Position numbers and translations under genes: made by a program. Below the pieces are notes generated by a model that was not told the origin of the DNA, did not search any database, and saw only the letters and a list, made by a program, of their open reading frames with translations. DNA of 63,450 bases from a bacterium (GTDB taxonomy: Bacteria; UBP14; UBA6098; 4484-93), in the NCBI GenBank assembly GCA_021158465.1, contig JAGGUN010000047.1:1-63450 (forward strand), given 5' to 3'. Numbering within the stretch: the first letter of the stretch is position 1; each line of letters begins with the position of its first letter. Below are positions 1 through 9,169 of the stretch, in pieces.

Positions 1-232
1 AACCATAACCAAGATAACTGTATCCTTCTTCTGTCGTGTCCACAACGCCGTCGTCATTATAAAGCTCCACCGTGTCACCAGGCGGAGGCGGTGCAAGAGG
101 CGGTAACCAAGAAAGCTCTATCCTGTCCAAATGACTGGTTGTTGCAGTAAGTGCTCTCGGCGGAAGAAGTTCCTGCGAGAGAAGAAGCACAGGAACAAAC
201 ATCAAAACCAGAACAAACATAACCTTTCTCAT
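1..232 (-). CDS. Secreted protein with Fn3-like N-terminus, partial (C-terminus beyond window)
   Basis: The ATG at 230-232 follows a strong ribosome-binding site (GGAGGAAAG) and opens a reading frame that runs off the left edge of the window. About 20 hydrophobic residues ending in LLLSQ look like a signal peptide. The next residues (PPRALTAT, then IELSWLPP and APPPPGDT) resemble the Fn3-like strand pattern inside the neighbouring gene (PPRNVSAS ... IVVSWEPP ... APPPGIID), so this is probably a third paralogue of the two genes to its right. It starts only 29 bases after the stop at 262, with no terminator between, so it is probably co-transcribed with that gene. Function beyond 'secreted, Fn3-containing' cannot be told. 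Confidence 0.8.
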   Translation of the reverse strand, partial: MRKVMFVLVLMFVPVLLLSQELLPPRALTATTSHLDRIELSWLPPLAPPPPGDTVELYNDDGVVDTTEEGYSYLGYG

Positions 233-261
233 CTTTCCTCCTTAAAAATGGATTTAATCCT

Positions 262-3200
262 TTATTTCAGAAGCATCATCTTCTTCGTTATCGACTCATT
301 CCCTATCCTCAGCCTGTAAAGATATACCCCAGAAGGAGCATCCTTGCCGTCCCACACGAAAGAATGGGTCCCCTCAGAAAGATTGCCAGAAACGAGGGTG
401 CAAACCTTCTCACCCCTGATGTTATAAACAGAAAGCTCCACAGAACCAGCTTCCGGTAGATAGAACTTTATCCCGGTCGCAGGATTGAACGGATTCGGAT
501 AGTTCTGGAATAGAACTACCCTATCAGGAGCGGAAACCTCCCTGCCAGCGTAGCTATTGGGAATGCCCAACGCATTCAGCACAGACCCCAGAACCCTCGT
601 CCTGAGATTGGGATACTCATCATCCTGCATAGCACCAAGATAGACAGAAGAAAGTACTGTAACATAAGTTTCGTTCGCGTAACAAATAACTCGCCCACTG
701 GTGACAGAAGGAGCAGGACCTGTTTCCTGAGAAGTCATTATGACAGTTGCATCTTCAGAGGCAGACAACTCGTCCACATAATGGTCAGCCAACTCCTGGA
801 AATCATAGTTCAGGTGAAGCGGCATCCCGAAGAAATCCTCGGTTCCATCGAGATAAACGACATTACCATCCTCCGCGGACTCACCATCATATTCCCAGAC
901 AGCACCCAGCATATCGAAGAAATTGAGAGCCACATCGCTCGATGCGTCCGGGTCACCATAGCAGTACCCAACATCAACTCCCTCGATATAAAGCCTTCCG
1001 CCACCATCCAGAAACTCCATAAGCGATGTCAACTCCTCATCGGAGAAGGTAGACTGCGGATAAGCTCCGGTGACAATGAAAACTACCTGATAATTCGATA
1101 AATCGAAGTGGTCCAGAGGCTCCCCCTCCTCCGAGAGGAGGATACTGTCAGCAGGAATACTAACCTCCAGAAGTGCGTTGTATATAAAGTCCGCTTCATC
1201 CTCCTCACCACCGCATGCAAGCATATCGCCGTCGTCAAAATCGTATATAAGTATCTGAGCAGGCGGCTCAAGCGGAGCTACCATGCCAGAATCCACATCG
1301 GACAGGAAAGACTCACCCTCGTCATACACACAGGTAACCCCATAGTAGTACCAGACACCCATCTCGAGGCTGGGGTCGGTATCCTCAAAACGGTAAGTCC
1401 CAGAAGGAACACTACCAACCAGCTCCGCCTCGGATGTGTCTGTAAAGTATGTCTCAGCGCGATATATATTGTACCCAAGGATGGTTGCATCAACCGAAAG
1501 CGCCTTCGATAGCCCAAAGGATGGAGCACCCCTTCTCCTCACTGCAAGCGGTTTCTTAGTTCCTCTTATTGAGGCAACGCTGGCAGAGTATGTACCACGG
1601 TCAACCTCGGAGGGGGAAAGCTTGAGAACGCTATCATCAGGCGTGACTATAATCGCACGCATCATAAGATGAACATCCTCAAATCCAGTGAAATCCTCAT
1701 TTAGGCTGAACCACATACCATAATCAGGATGATACACAAAGGAGACATGCTCATCACAGTAGGATGTGTCCATTCCGACAGCAGGGAAAGGAACATCAGG
1801 CGGTATCTCAATCCAGCCAACATAGAAGTTATACCCTGTAAGCGGGATATTGGGCAGTTCAACGGTCAGCCATTCACCTGTCGTGTCGAAATCAGTCGGA
1901 ATGCTGGTTACAAACGGGGCAAACATATCATCACCAGGCACTCCACCACCATCATCCCAGGCATGCACCTCAAACGAGGCTCCAGCCGACGGCGTGAAAT
2001 ACTGAATTCCAATGAGATAACAGCTATCCGAAGGTGGCGTAAACCGAACAGCAAGCCCGCCACCAGCTCCACCGAATCCAAGAAAGCTATCCCCGGACAC
2101 ATCGTCAGGGGTGCCATCATCCCACAAAAGCGTATCTATTATCCCCGGAGGAGGCGCCATATGAGGCGGCTCCCAGGAGACCACTATTCTGTCGATATAC
2201 TCCTCTGAGGCAGAAACATTCCTCGGAGGGAAGAGCGTCTCCGAAACAGTCGATACAAGCTCGGTTGTTATCTCATACGCAGAATCAGCAGGGGTAACCG
2301 AAACCGGTATCGTATATATCTCAAAGCCAGGATGGTTAGCGGTTAATGTATAATCGCCGGCGAATATCCCTGTTAACTCAAACCAACCATCCGATCCTGT
2401 GGTGTCAGCCCCGACAAGCCCAACACCAGGCGCCTCGAGATAAACACCTGTTCCTGAATGGTCCGTTTCACCCTCAAGAGTGACATGACCATAGATCCTG
2501 TAGTAATAGGAGAGCATCATATCGAGCGTGACATCCGCCGTCACAGCGAAAGTGCTCTCAGCAGGAGCATAACCAGGATGGGCAAAGGCTACCACATGCC
2601 AGCCATCGGAGACATCGGAGATACTGTAGGAACCGTCTATCTCGGTCGTGCCAACCTCCTCACCATCCAACATAACTGTTGTCCCACCATAGGAGGAAAC
2701 CCAATCCCCCTCAAGAAGCACAATACCCGATATCCTGTAGGTCTCAACCTCCCTGTAAAGGGTAAAATTAACCGTAATATCCTCATCCACCATAGCAAAA
2801 TCTGTGCTATCCCTATACCCAGGATGGGTAGCCACAATAGCATACAGCACCCCCGTTGGAATATCCGGGATGGAGTAGGAACCGTCTGCATCGGTAGTAT
2901 CGGAACCGATAAGCTCGGTCATCCCAGTATTCCAGACAGAAACCACAGAGCCCGACAAATCAGACGGGGAATCCTCAAGATAAACCGTCCCCGAAACCGT
3001 CGCCGTCTCCTCAATCCTCGTTAGCTCGATATTTATCGTTGTGTCCCGTGTAACCGTTATGCTCCTGATATCTGTATTAAACCCCTCATGGATGCAGGTC
3101 ATCATATGCGTTCCAGCAGGAACCCCCTCTATCCTGTAGCTACCATCAACCTCTGTGGTGTCAACGCCACCACCCTCTATAAGAACCTGCGTTCCAGAGA

Positions 3201-4074
3201 AATCCGTCTCACCCTCAAGCGTAACAACACCAAATACGGTATATCCTGTGAGCCTCTCGGTGGTGAAACTGATTGTATCCGACATCGAGTTGCCATCAAG
3301 GTCGGAAGCATACACAATAACCTCAATCGTCATACCACCAGGTAGCTCAACAGGAGAATCGATCAGATAATGATACCCAAAAGGTATCGGCGTGGCTGTT
3401 ATAAGCATACTCGGTACCTCGTAATCCATCACAACAAACCGAACGGTCGACGGGTCAACCCCGCTGCCAGAATCGATTATGTCTACCTCAAGGTCCGTCG
3501 TAACAGGAACATCAACCGCCCCATCCTCGGGGTCCCAGTTAATCGCAATAGGCGGAACCGTGTCCTCAGGGGTAGCCGAATACTCATACCTTATCTTGGC
3601 ATAACAAAGCCCACCAAAAACCACTAAAGGAGAAGACCTCATATCCACCCATTCCTCCACCTCCGAACCTATCTCTGCATACCCGATCTCAAGCGTTCCT
3701 TCAGGCGGAAGCGAATCGACATCCCAGCTAAGGCGAATACTCTCGGGCATCGGACTCATCCCAAATCGAATCTCCCATTCCTCGGTGTCTGAGGTGTCTC
3801 GATAATCACACTGGAGCATCGTTATATACGGATTCTCCGGGTCAGATATCGGAAAATAACCGAACATCGTCATAGGCGGTGCTATCACAATGATGCAGTC
3901 AAGGGTATCCAGGAGGTCAGAAGCAAGAGGATGCTTGGCAAAAACAAGACTCCACCAGCTCGTTGTGTCCCCGTTGAATATCGCCGTAATCGGAACCTCC
4001 CAACCGGGAGAAGCAAAAGATGCCACAGCAAAAACGGTCATAACAAGAACCACCGACAAAACTACACTCCTCAT
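262..4074 (-). CDS. Giant secreted protein: Ig-like, four carboxypeptidase-regulatory-like domains, GATase-like fold, C-terminal sorting domain
   Basis: 1270 residues. Residues 1-22 are a signal peptide (ending ASFAS). Residues ~23-165 carry the recurring unnamed module seen in the neighbours (PPMTMFGYFP, CDYRDT, EEWVDMRSS). Then come a Big_5-like Ig domain (~171-272), four CarboxypepD_reg-like repeats (~276-605, each with a G(T/I)V.LEG start and a DGSY(R/S)I core), an Fn3-like region (~614 on) and an alpha/beta domain (~940-1170, starting ILIYDFDDGD) that resembles glutamine-amidotransferase-like folds found in secreted proteins. The last ~89 residues form a sorting domain (FQNYPNPFNP ... 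SGVYLYRL ... KKMMLLK) matching the T9SS type A / FlgD-Ig style. In related phyla such domains direct export through the outer membrane. It has its own promoter upstream and is followed at 29 bases by a paralogue fragment. No catalytic motif was recognised, so an adhesive or structural role is inferred. Confidence 0.85.
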   Translation of the reverse strand: MRSVVLSVVLVMTVFAVASFASPGWEVPITAIFNGDTTSWWSLVFAKHPLASDLLDTLDCIIVIAPPMTMFGYFPISDPENPYITMLQCDYRDTSDTEEWEIRFGMSPMPESIRLSWDVDSLPPEGTLEIGYAEIGSEVEEWVDMRSSPLVVFGGLCYAKIRYEYSATPEDTVPPIAINWDPEDGAVDVPVTTDLEVDIIDSGSGVDPSTVRFVVMDYEVPSMLITATPIPFGYHYLIDSPVELPGGMTIEVIVYASDLDGNSMSDTISFTTERLTGYTVFGVVTLEGETDFSGTQVLIEGGGVDTTEVDGSYRIEGVPAGTHMMTCIHEGFNTDIRSITVTRDTTINIELTRIEETATVSGTVYLEDSPSDLSGSVVSVWNTGMTELIGSDTTDADGSYSIPDIPTGVLYAIVATHPGYRDSTDFAMVDEDITVNFTLYREVETYRISGIVLLEGDWVSSYGGTTVMLDGEEVGTTEIDGSYSISDVSDGWHVVAFAHPGYAPAESTFAVTADVTLDMMLSYYYRIYGHVTLEGETDHSGTGVYLEAPGVGLVGADTTGSDGWFELTGIFAGDYTLTANHPGFEIYTIPVSVTPADSAYEITTELVSTVSETLFPPRNVSASEEYIDRIVVSWEPPHMAPPPGIIDTLLWDDGTPDDVSGDSFLGFGGAGGGLAVRFTPPSDSCYLIGIQYFTPSAGASFEVHAWDDGGGVPGDDMFAPFVTSIPTDFDTTGEWLTVELPNIPLTGYNFYVGWIEIPPDVPFPAVGMDTSYCDEHVSFVYHPDYGMWFSLNEDFTGFEDVHLMMRAIIVTPDDSVLKLSPSEVDRGTYSASVASIRGTKKPLAVRRRGAPSFGLSKALSVDATILGYNIYRAETYFTDTSEAELVGSVPSGTYRFEDTDPSLEMGVWYYYGVTCVYDEGESFLSDVDSGMVAPLEPPAQILIYDFDDGDMLACGGEEDEADFIYNALLEVSIPADSILLSEEGEPLDHFDLSNYQVVFIVTGAYPQSTFSDEELTSLMEFLDGGGRLYIEGVDVGYCYGDPDASSDVALNFFDMLGAVWEYDGESAEDGNVVYLDGTEDFFGMPLHLNYDFQELADHYVDELSASEDATVIMTSQETGPAPSVTSGRVICYANETYVTVLSSVYLGAMQDDEYPNLRTRVLGSVLNALGIPNSYAGREVSAPDRVVLFQNYPNPFNPATGIKFYLPEAGSVELSVYNIRGEKVCTLVSGNLSEGTHSFVWDGKDAPSGVYLYRLRIGNESITKKMMLLK

Positions 4075-4117
4075 CTCTTATCCTCCTTTATTCATATATT
4101 CCAGTCTAAATAGTTAT

Positions 4118-4146
4118 AAAATACTACAAGCATAATCGAAAGTCAA
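4118..4146 (-). promoter_or_regulatory. Sigma-70-like promoter for the 1270-residue secreted protein
   Basis: On the minus strand: TTGACT (4141-4146), a 17-base spacer, then TATTTT (4118-4123), about 44 bases upstream of the start codon at 4074. The AGGAGG-type ribosome-binding site lies at 4081-4087. The same architecture precedes several other genes in the window, which raises confidence. Confidence 0.6.
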
Positions 4147-4213
4147 GTCAATTTTTACATTTCCCTTTACCTAATCGGCATAAGCCGTTGAATTTCATCG
4201 GTATTTCCCGCTA

Positions 4214-4245
4214 TAACAAAAAGCCCCCACATAAAAGTGGGGGCT
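4214..4245 (-). terminator. Rho-independent terminator of the 1579-residue secreted protein
   Basis: A perfect 9-bp stem (arms 4222-4230 and 4237-4245, AGCCCCCAC/GTGGGGGCT) with a 6-base loop is followed on the minus strand by TTTTTGTT. It sits 27 bases past the stop codon at 4272, so transcription of that gene ends before the promoter at 4118-4146. Confidence 0.9.
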
Positions 4246-4271
4246 ATAGAGCTACCGGCAAAAACGGTTTT

Positions 4272-7200
4272 CTACTTCAGCAGTATCACCTTGCCGCAAC
4301 CGGTGAACTCATCCGCTGTAAGCCTGTAGAAGTAGACACCGGACGGTGAGTCCCCGGCGTCCCAGGTAACGGTATGAACACCAGCAGAAAAATGCCCAGA
4401 GACAACCGTCGCAACTTTCTTACCTGTTACATCGAACACATCGAGCGTAACATCGGTATCCTCTGGAAGCTCGAACCTTATATCAGTCACCGGGTTGAAC
4501 GGGTTCGGGAACGCAGGACCAACACTATACGCCACCGGAACAGCAAGCCTCTCATCGTCAACGCCTGCGCAAGTGATGCCAAAATCGCAGAGAACCTGCC
4601 CAAGTATCCTCGTCTTAACATTCGGGTAGTCTGCATCAACGAGCGCTCCAACATAGATCGATGAGTAGTAAGCCTTGTATCCAGAGACCTTTTTACTACC
4701 ACGGATGTTGGAAACATTCGGTGCAGGAGCAGAATCCTGCGAGCAGTACATTAGGTTGGTGCCAGGGTTTAGACTGAACTCATCGACAAACCTGTCAGCA
4801 ATCGTCCCAAAGGAATAATCCATATGGACAGAAGGGATGCCAAAATACCCTTCATCTCCCACTATGTAGCGCACATTCCCTGTCCCCTCATCGTTACCAT
4901 CGTGGTCATAGTGGATTCCGAACAGGTTGAAGAAATCACGCTGAATGGTGGTCCCATCAGAGAAATAGTCCTTACCGAAGTCTGGACCCTCAACATACAC
5001 CTGTCCATTCTCATCCTCAAGGTAGGATATAAGCATGCCCATCGACAGGTCATCTATCCTGGCATCGTCGGCATCATGGACACCAAGACAGATAATTACA
5101 GCATCATAATCGGTCAGTTCATACCCCTCAAGAGTAGCGTCCTGAGCCGAAACCGTGTAGGAAACATCAAGCTCATCAAGAATAGCCGTTATGGTAGCCT
5201 CAACTCCCAAACCGCCGATCGGTGTTGCACCGTTGTCGAAGTCGTAGACAAGAACATCTGCATCGTCAGGAAGAACCACCGTCGCTGCAACCACAGGACC
5301 AGTCATCCTCGAATCCCCCTCATCGTAGCCGGCGACAACTGCATAGTAGTAGGTCTCCTCGAGCACGATATCGTAGTCCTCATACCGGTACAGGCTATCC
5401 TCCTCATCAAACAGGCTCTCAGCAGGAACAGAACCAAGAAGAATGTCCGCCGATGGCTCGGTAAACGGCTCCTCACTGCGGTATATGTCGAAATGGTCAA
5501 GTGTGATACCCGCAACAAACGGCATCCACCAGGTAAGCGTTATCTTCCCTTCCTCTGTTATCGGGCGTTCAAGCGTATCGCCCACAGCCACAAGGTATGC
5601 TGGCGGCTCAAGATAGATAAGGGCAAAATCAACCGTCGTATCGGAATTGACGGTCAGCGTCGTCTCAAACGGAGCATAATATTCCCTCGTCGCAGAGATA
5701 GTCCATTCTCCCCAAGGAACATCAGTGAACTCATAGTATCCTTCACTGTTGGTAAGCGTGGGCATAAACCCTGGAGCGGTTATGGATACCTCTGTGCCAG
5801 CGGGTGAATCCGGACCGGACGAGACATCCACCGTGCCAGAAACAGTAACATTGGCAGGAGTGAGTGTCACATCGATAACCATATCATCCGTCAGGTTGAT
5901 GGTCGTGTCAAACATCTCATACCCAGCATGTGTATACCTTATCGTGTGAAGTCCCGGCTCGATATCCTCAAACAGATATGCGCCATCTGTTTCCGTGGTA
6001 TACGAAACACCAAGGTCAACAATCTCGATAACCGTGCCAGAGAAGTCATCTGTCCCCTCGAGCGTGACCGTACCCGATATGTCAAACCCCGGCGGAAGCG
6101 GCAACTCGTAGTTAAACTCGGTGTCACCCTCTACCGTGAGCGTCGTATCGAATGTCGCATAGCCCTCATGCGAGATAACGACATCATACTCACCTGCAAG
6201 AACACCGGTTATCTCATACGACCCATCATCGTTGGTGTAAGTAGAATATGTTCCGATGACGACATGTGTCCCCCCGTATTCACCAGCAGATGCACCCTCA
6301 AGCGTTATGATACCAGATACGGTGTACCTCGGCAGATACAAGGTTACCTCGACATAGACATCCGCCGTATCGATGATAACGACCACCGTCGTGTCGATAT
6401 AACCCTCCCTGTGGAGAAACACATTATATGTGCCAGGCAAAAGATCATCGAACCGGAACTGCCCAGAGGCAGAAACATTGAATGTATCGGGCTCAGCGCC
6501 CAGAAGAACAGCTATCGTTCCCAGGAGAGTGTCTTCCGGATTCTCAAGCTCTACCGTCCCTATTATACTATACCTCGGAATCACCTCCCTGCGATAATAA
6601 TGTATAACCGCCTTCTCACCTGTCTCTATCTCAATGTCGGTTTCTGCCCTCATATCAAGCCAGGTATCAGGCGTACCGGCAATCGGGGCAACCCCTATCT
6701 CCACTGCATACATCGTGTCCTCAGGCAGATCCTCCTGCGACCAAGCAAACCATGAGACACTTCCCTCGCTGTCCCAGAGACGGTCAACATAAATATTCCA
6801 GAATATCCCAGGATCACCAGGAGCACAGGCATTCCTTATATCGGTCGAGAGCATCGTATAGTGCGGGTAAGTCGGGTCAGAAAGCGGGAACCAAGCATAA
6901 GGACCAGTCGGCGGCGGCATCACATAAACTACATCAAGGTCAGGATCATACATATCGCTACCAGCTTCATCCGTCCCAAACACCAGCTCCCTTGTGGTCG
7001 TATCCCCTGTCATCCCGTTCACACTGAAAAACACAACCCCCGTCGTCCACTCATAGCAGGCAGCACCCGTTGTGTAAAACACCAGCGTGTCAGTCATACA
7101 GTTGGACGGTATCGCCTCATCGCAGGCGGTAACTATCGTCTGATACTCCCTGTCCATCTCAAGATAGCTCAGCGGAACATAGAGAACAGAATACCCTCCT

Positions 7201-9011
7201 TCAAGCGGTGTGATAATACAGGAGGAAGTAACATCCTCACCATCGAATACAATGTTCAGACTCGAACGATCGACACCCGAGGCATCGACTATCTCGAAGT
7301 AGATATCGGTCGCCACAGATACACCTCTCGCACCATCAGCAGGGGCAGCATTGACAATCTGCGGCGGATGAACATCACCCTCTCCTGAGCGGAACTTGAT
7401 ATACACAAGATAATCAGCAGGAAACTCAATATGAGTGGTAAGCCTCATATCCGAATAGGTCGGGTCAACACCCTCAGGAGCAGCACCTATCATATAGGTA
7501 TATCCGGGACCAGGGAGCAGCTCAGCTGGATCCCATCTAACACCCAGAAGAGCTCCTGGCCTCCCAAAATGCATAACCCAAAGCTTCTCACCACCTGTCG
7601 CATCCCTTATGTCCGTCTGGAGCATAGTATATTCCGGATAACCAGGATCAGTAAGCGGGAAATAAGCATAAAATCCGAGCGGTGGCACAGGAATGGGTAT
7701 GTCAATACCCGGGTCAAACAGCTCGGTCGCACCAGCCATCATACCAAGATAGACAGAGGAGAAGCTCGTATCGGGCGAGGTATAGCTCCAAGCCGTTAGA
7801 CCAACAGTCCAATCGGGAACCTCACCCGCTTCTCCAACAGTAAAAGCAATGGTCGTATCAAGCGCGTTCCCATTGAAATCCTCTACATGAAGCTGAACAC
7901 CTACAAGACCCGACGGAAGGTCCGAAAGCGGGTCGTATATGACAGCATAATCATGGGTAGCTGCACCAATCTCTGTCATCTCCAACACAGAATGGGAAAT
8001 AGTAGCACCATTCACAATCAAAACAATGGTCGATGTATCAACTCCAACACCCCCATCGTGTATCTGGAAGGTTATATTGGTGGAAGGAGAAACATCCTCG
8101 GCACCGTTCTCCGGTGTCCAGTGGTCAGAGTAAGGCGGGATAAGGTCCGGCGGGACAATCCCCTCGGTGTAGAAACGCCAGCTATAAGGCTCCATCTCAC
8201 GAGGAGGCTCAGAAAGGTCACTCGCAGAAACCGTAACATAAACGGTATCAGCATACTCAAACCCACCAACAGGAGTATAGATTATATGGTACCCCCCGAC
8301 GATCGGAAGGGTTGTATACCCAGTCACATCCTCACCGTTGATATTGAGAACAAGCGTCGATAGATCCACTCCGTTAACATCGTCGGTGATGTCGAACTCA
8401 ATCGATGCGTCCAACGCCACGCCGTACTCCCCATCACCAGGCTGGATATCCGACACCTCGGGAGGATAACGGTCCTCAGCACCCGCGGCAACAAACCTGA
8501 ACTGCACCTCCTCAGTCGCACCAAAGGTAGCAGAATCCACCTCTGACATATCAGTCCAGCTGGTCACAACCCCACCGATAGATGTCACACCAACATACAT
8601 ATACCCGTAAGCAGCAGCAGACTTCTCTGGAAGAGGAAGACTGCCAATATCCCAGGTAACAAGCCGATCCCCATCGGAAAAGTCATTCAGAACCTGTAAT
8701 CTCCAGATAACCTCACTATCATCTGAACTCCTAATATCAGTGGAAAGCCCCGCAATCGTCCCATAGTATGGGTCATCCGGAAGAAGCGGAAAAACAGCAT
8801 ACGCACCAGACGGCGGAGGAATGAATGGACTATCAAAATCCGTATCATAGTAATCCGTTGCCCCAGCATGAACTCCAAAGGTTCTGACGAAGCTCGCCGT
8901 CCTATCACCAGTCCAGGCAATAACATCCATCGTCCAGTCCTGAGCAAAAACAGGAAAACTCACAGCGAGCAAAACCAGACAGACGATAACAAGCATTCCC
9001 TTCGTTCTCAT
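4272..9011 (-). CDS. Giant secreted protein with three copies of an unnamed module, Ig-like and carboxypeptidase-regulatory-like domains, C-terminal sorting domain
   Basis: 1579 residues from the ATG at 9009-9011, chosen because AAGGGGGG lies just upstream and the protein then starts with a clean signal peptide (MRTKGMLVIV ... FPVFAQ). An in-frame start 39 bases upstream has no signal-peptide advantage. The recurring module appears three times (~26-175, ~397-545, ~650-805; FG..AGA..YD, then PPP.G.Y.(V/Y/W)FPL, then TDIR), separated by Big_5-like Ig domains. Four CarboxypepD_reg-like repeats follow (~814-1137), then a GATase-like alpha/beta domain (~1254-1480, starting VLVYDFDNG, closely like the neighbour's). 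The end (~1490-1579) is a sorting domain (AFPNPFNPVTD ... SGVYFYRL ... VILLK). Clearly paralogous to the gene at 262-4074. Adhesive or structural role inferred; no catalytic motif seen. Confidence 0.85.
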   Translation of the reverse strand: MRTKGMLVIVCLVLLAVSFPVFAQDWTMDVIAWTGDRTASFVRTFGVHAGATDYYDTDFDSPFIPPPSGAYAVFPLLPDDPYYGTIAGLSTDIRSSDDSEVIWRLQVLNDFSDGDRLVTWDIGSLPLPEKSAAAYGYMYVGVTSIGGVVTSWTDMSEVDSATFGATEEVQFRFVAAGAEDRYPPEVSDIQPGDGEYGVALDASIEFDITDDVNGVDLSTLVLNINGEDVTGYTTLPIVGGYHIIYTPVGGFEYADTVYVTVSASDLSEPPREMEPYSWRFYTEGIVPPDLIPPYSDHWTPENGAEDVSPSTNITFQIHDGGVGVDTSTIVLIVNGATISHSVLEMTEIGAATHDYAVIYDPLSDLPSGLVGVQLHVEDFNGNALDTTIAFTVGEAGEVPDWTVGLTAWSYTSPDTSFSSVYLGMMAGATELFDPGIDIPIPVPPLGFYAYFPLTDPGYPEYTMLQTDIRDATGGEKLWVMHFGRPGALLGVRWDPAELLPGPGYTYMIGAAPEGVDPTYSDMRLTTHIEFPADYLVYIKFRSGEGDVHPPQIVNAAPADGARGVSVATDIYFEIVDASGVDRSSLNIVFDGEDVTSSCIITPLEGGYSVLYVPLSYLEMDREYQTIVTACDEAIPSNCMTDTLVFYTTGAACYEWTTGVVFFSVNGMTGDTTTRELVFGTDEAGSDMYDPDLDVVYVMPPPTGPYAWFPLSDPTYPHYTMLSTDIRNACAPGDPGIFWNIYVDRLWDSEGSVSWFAWSQEDLPEDTMYAVEIGVAPIAGTPDTWLDMRAETDIEIETGEKAVIHYYRREVIPRYSIIGTVELENPEDTLLGTIAVLLGAEPDTFNVSASGQFRFDDLLPGTYNVFLHREGYIDTTVVVIIDTADVYVEVTLYLPRYTVSGIITLEGASAGEYGGTHVVIGTYSTYTNDDGSYEITGVLAGEYDVVISHEGYATFDTTLTVEGDTEFNYELPLPPGFDISGTVTLEGTDDFSGTVIEIVDLGVSYTTETDGAYLFEDIEPGLHTIRYTHAGYEMFDTTINLTDDMVIDVTLTPANVTVSGTVDVSSGPDSPAGTEVSITAPGFMPTLTNSEGYYEFTDVPWGEWTISATREYYAPFETTLTVNSDTTVDFALIYLEPPAYLVAVGDTLERPITEEGKITLTWWMPFVAGITLDHFDIYRSEEPFTEPSADILLGSVPAESLFDEEDSLYRYEDYDIVLEETYYYAVVAGYDEGDSRMTGPVVAATVVLPDDADVLVYDFDNGATPIGGLGVEATITAILDELDVSYTVSAQDATLEGYELTDYDAVIICLGVHDADDARIDDLSMGMLISYLEDENGQVYVEGPDFGKDYFSDGTTIQRDFFNLFGIHYDHDGNDEGTGNVRYIVGDEGYFGIPSVHMDYSFGTIADRFVDEFSLNPGTNLMYCSQDSAPAPNVSNIRGSKKVSGYKAYYSSIYVGALVDADYPNVKTRILGQVLCDFGITCAGVDDERLAVPVAYSVGPAFPNPFNPVTDIRFELPEDTDVTLDVFDVTGKKVATVVSGHFSAGVHTVTWDAGDSPSGVYFYRLTADEFTGCGKVILLK

Positions 9012-9104
9012 TGAACCCCCCTTATTTTGGTTTACACTCAACCTCGACATTGTTCCCTCTTATACTAAATTTAATTAATATATCTCTTTTTCCATCCTGC
9101 GCAA

Positions 9105-9147
9105 TAAAAAAGTGTGGGTCCAAGGAATTTTCCTCAAACCCACACTT
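9105..9147 (-). terminator. Rho-independent terminator of the 3030-residue secreted protein
   Basis: Arms AAGTGTGGGT (9110-9119) and ACCCACACTT (9138-9147) form a perfect 10-bp stem, with a small inner stem (AGGAA/TTCCT) in the loop. On the minus strand it is followed by a run of T. It starts 22 bases beyond the stop at 9170. Confidence 0.9.
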
Positions 9148-9169
9148 ATTTACATAGAGGAGTTCCCAA

